This document shows, piece by piece, positions 5,530-5,602 of a stretch of DNA of 5,602 nt. Within the stretch, counting starts at the first letter, position 1. Every line of letters starts with the position of its first letter. The stretch covers positions 1 through 5,602 of the forward strand of contig CAMPIW010000028.1 of assembly GCA_946886635.1 (NCBI GenBank), written 5' to 3'. Origin of the DNA: an uncultured Candidatus Saccharibacteria bacterium (lineage in GTDB: Bacteria; Patescibacteria; Saccharimonadia; Saccharimonadales; UBA1547). The position numbers were made by a program, and so were the translations under genes. The notes beneath the pieces were generated by a model. It saw nothing but the letters and a program-made list of their open reading frames with translations. It was not told the origin of the DNA and did not search any database.

Positions 5530-5602
5530 ACAGTTTGTCGTTCAGATGGCAACCTTTGCAAATGCATCCGGAACTGGCTTCACGCAAAGAAGTATAAGGG
5601 TC
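5530..5602. other. Right-edge sequence after gltX, no supported gene
   Basis: A tiny hairpin, GACA-GTT-TGTC (5529-5539), overlaps the gltX stop but has only four pairs and no T-run, so it is not a convincing terminator. An ATG at 5546 opens a frame of 19 codons to the window end, but no ribosome binding site precedes it and the peptide is not recognisable. AGTATA at 5591-5596 gives a minus-strand TATACT without TG or a visible -35. No feature can be called from this short piece. Confidence 0.4.

Noticed and set aside
5379..5567. Minus-strand frame starting beyond the end of gltX
   Set aside because: Mostly antisense to well-conserved gltX codons; no family similarity.
5562..5597. Small frame MHPELASRKEV between 5562 and a TAA
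   Set aside because: Eleven codons without a ribosome binding site; nothing separates it from chance.
5546..5602. Possible start of a next gene on the + strand (ATG at 5546, 19 codons open)
   Set aside because: There is no ribosome binding site or promoter, the peptide is unrecognisable, and an open run this short is expected by chance.

Overview
The window looks like ordinary chromosome from a member of the Candidate Phyla Radiation (Patescibacteria), most likely a Candidatus Saccharibacteria (TM7)-type organism. This rests on three things: a housekeeping gltX of Patescibacteria-like character, beside single-pass envelope proteins of the kinds these genomes carry (a sortase with a long low-complexity cytoplasmic head, a PEGA-plus-propeller protein, and a Lys/Ala/Pro-rich protein with a small extracytoplasmic domain); moderate base composition; and the standard genetic code (all four genes end in TAA or TAG, with no in-frame TGA). 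The taxonomic call is an inference from protein character, not from a marker search.

Layout, left to right. Positions 19-47 hold an intrinsic terminator that closes a unit lying off the left edge. A promoter-like -10 then precedes a 398-codon sortase gene on the + strand (113-1309). It converges, with only 2 bases between stop codons, on a 490-codon PEGA/beta-propeller membrane protein on the - strand (2784-1312). A 159-bp divergent intergenic region (2785-2943) carries promoters for that gene and for a + strand gene (2944-4035) encoding a 363-aa protein with a very basic cytoplasmic half, one membrane span and a small outer domain. After a 51-bp gap with its own extended -10 comes gltX, glutamyl-tRNA synthetase (4087-5529). 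The last 73 bases hold nothing that can be called.

The first three genes all encode proteins with one predicted transmembrane helix and a folded domain predicted outside the membrane: a sortase, a propeller, and a DUF4367-like module. They form an envelope-protein cluster, but no sortase substrate, pilin or secretion gene is visible, so a shared pathway is only a suggestion. gltX is probably an unrelated housekeeping neighbour.

No mobile element, CRISPR array, RNA gene or clearly new multi-gene system is visible. The most interesting signals are: (1) extended -10 boxes so close to the gltX and PEGA-protein start codons that both mRNAs should be leaderless or nearly so; (2) the period-4 double-tyrosine motif and QQx repeats in the cytoplasmic head of the sortase; (3) the histone-H1-like basic tail tethered to the membrane in the 2944-4035 product; and (4) a Ser-to-Gly change in the KMSKS-like loop of the glutamyl-tRNA synthetase.
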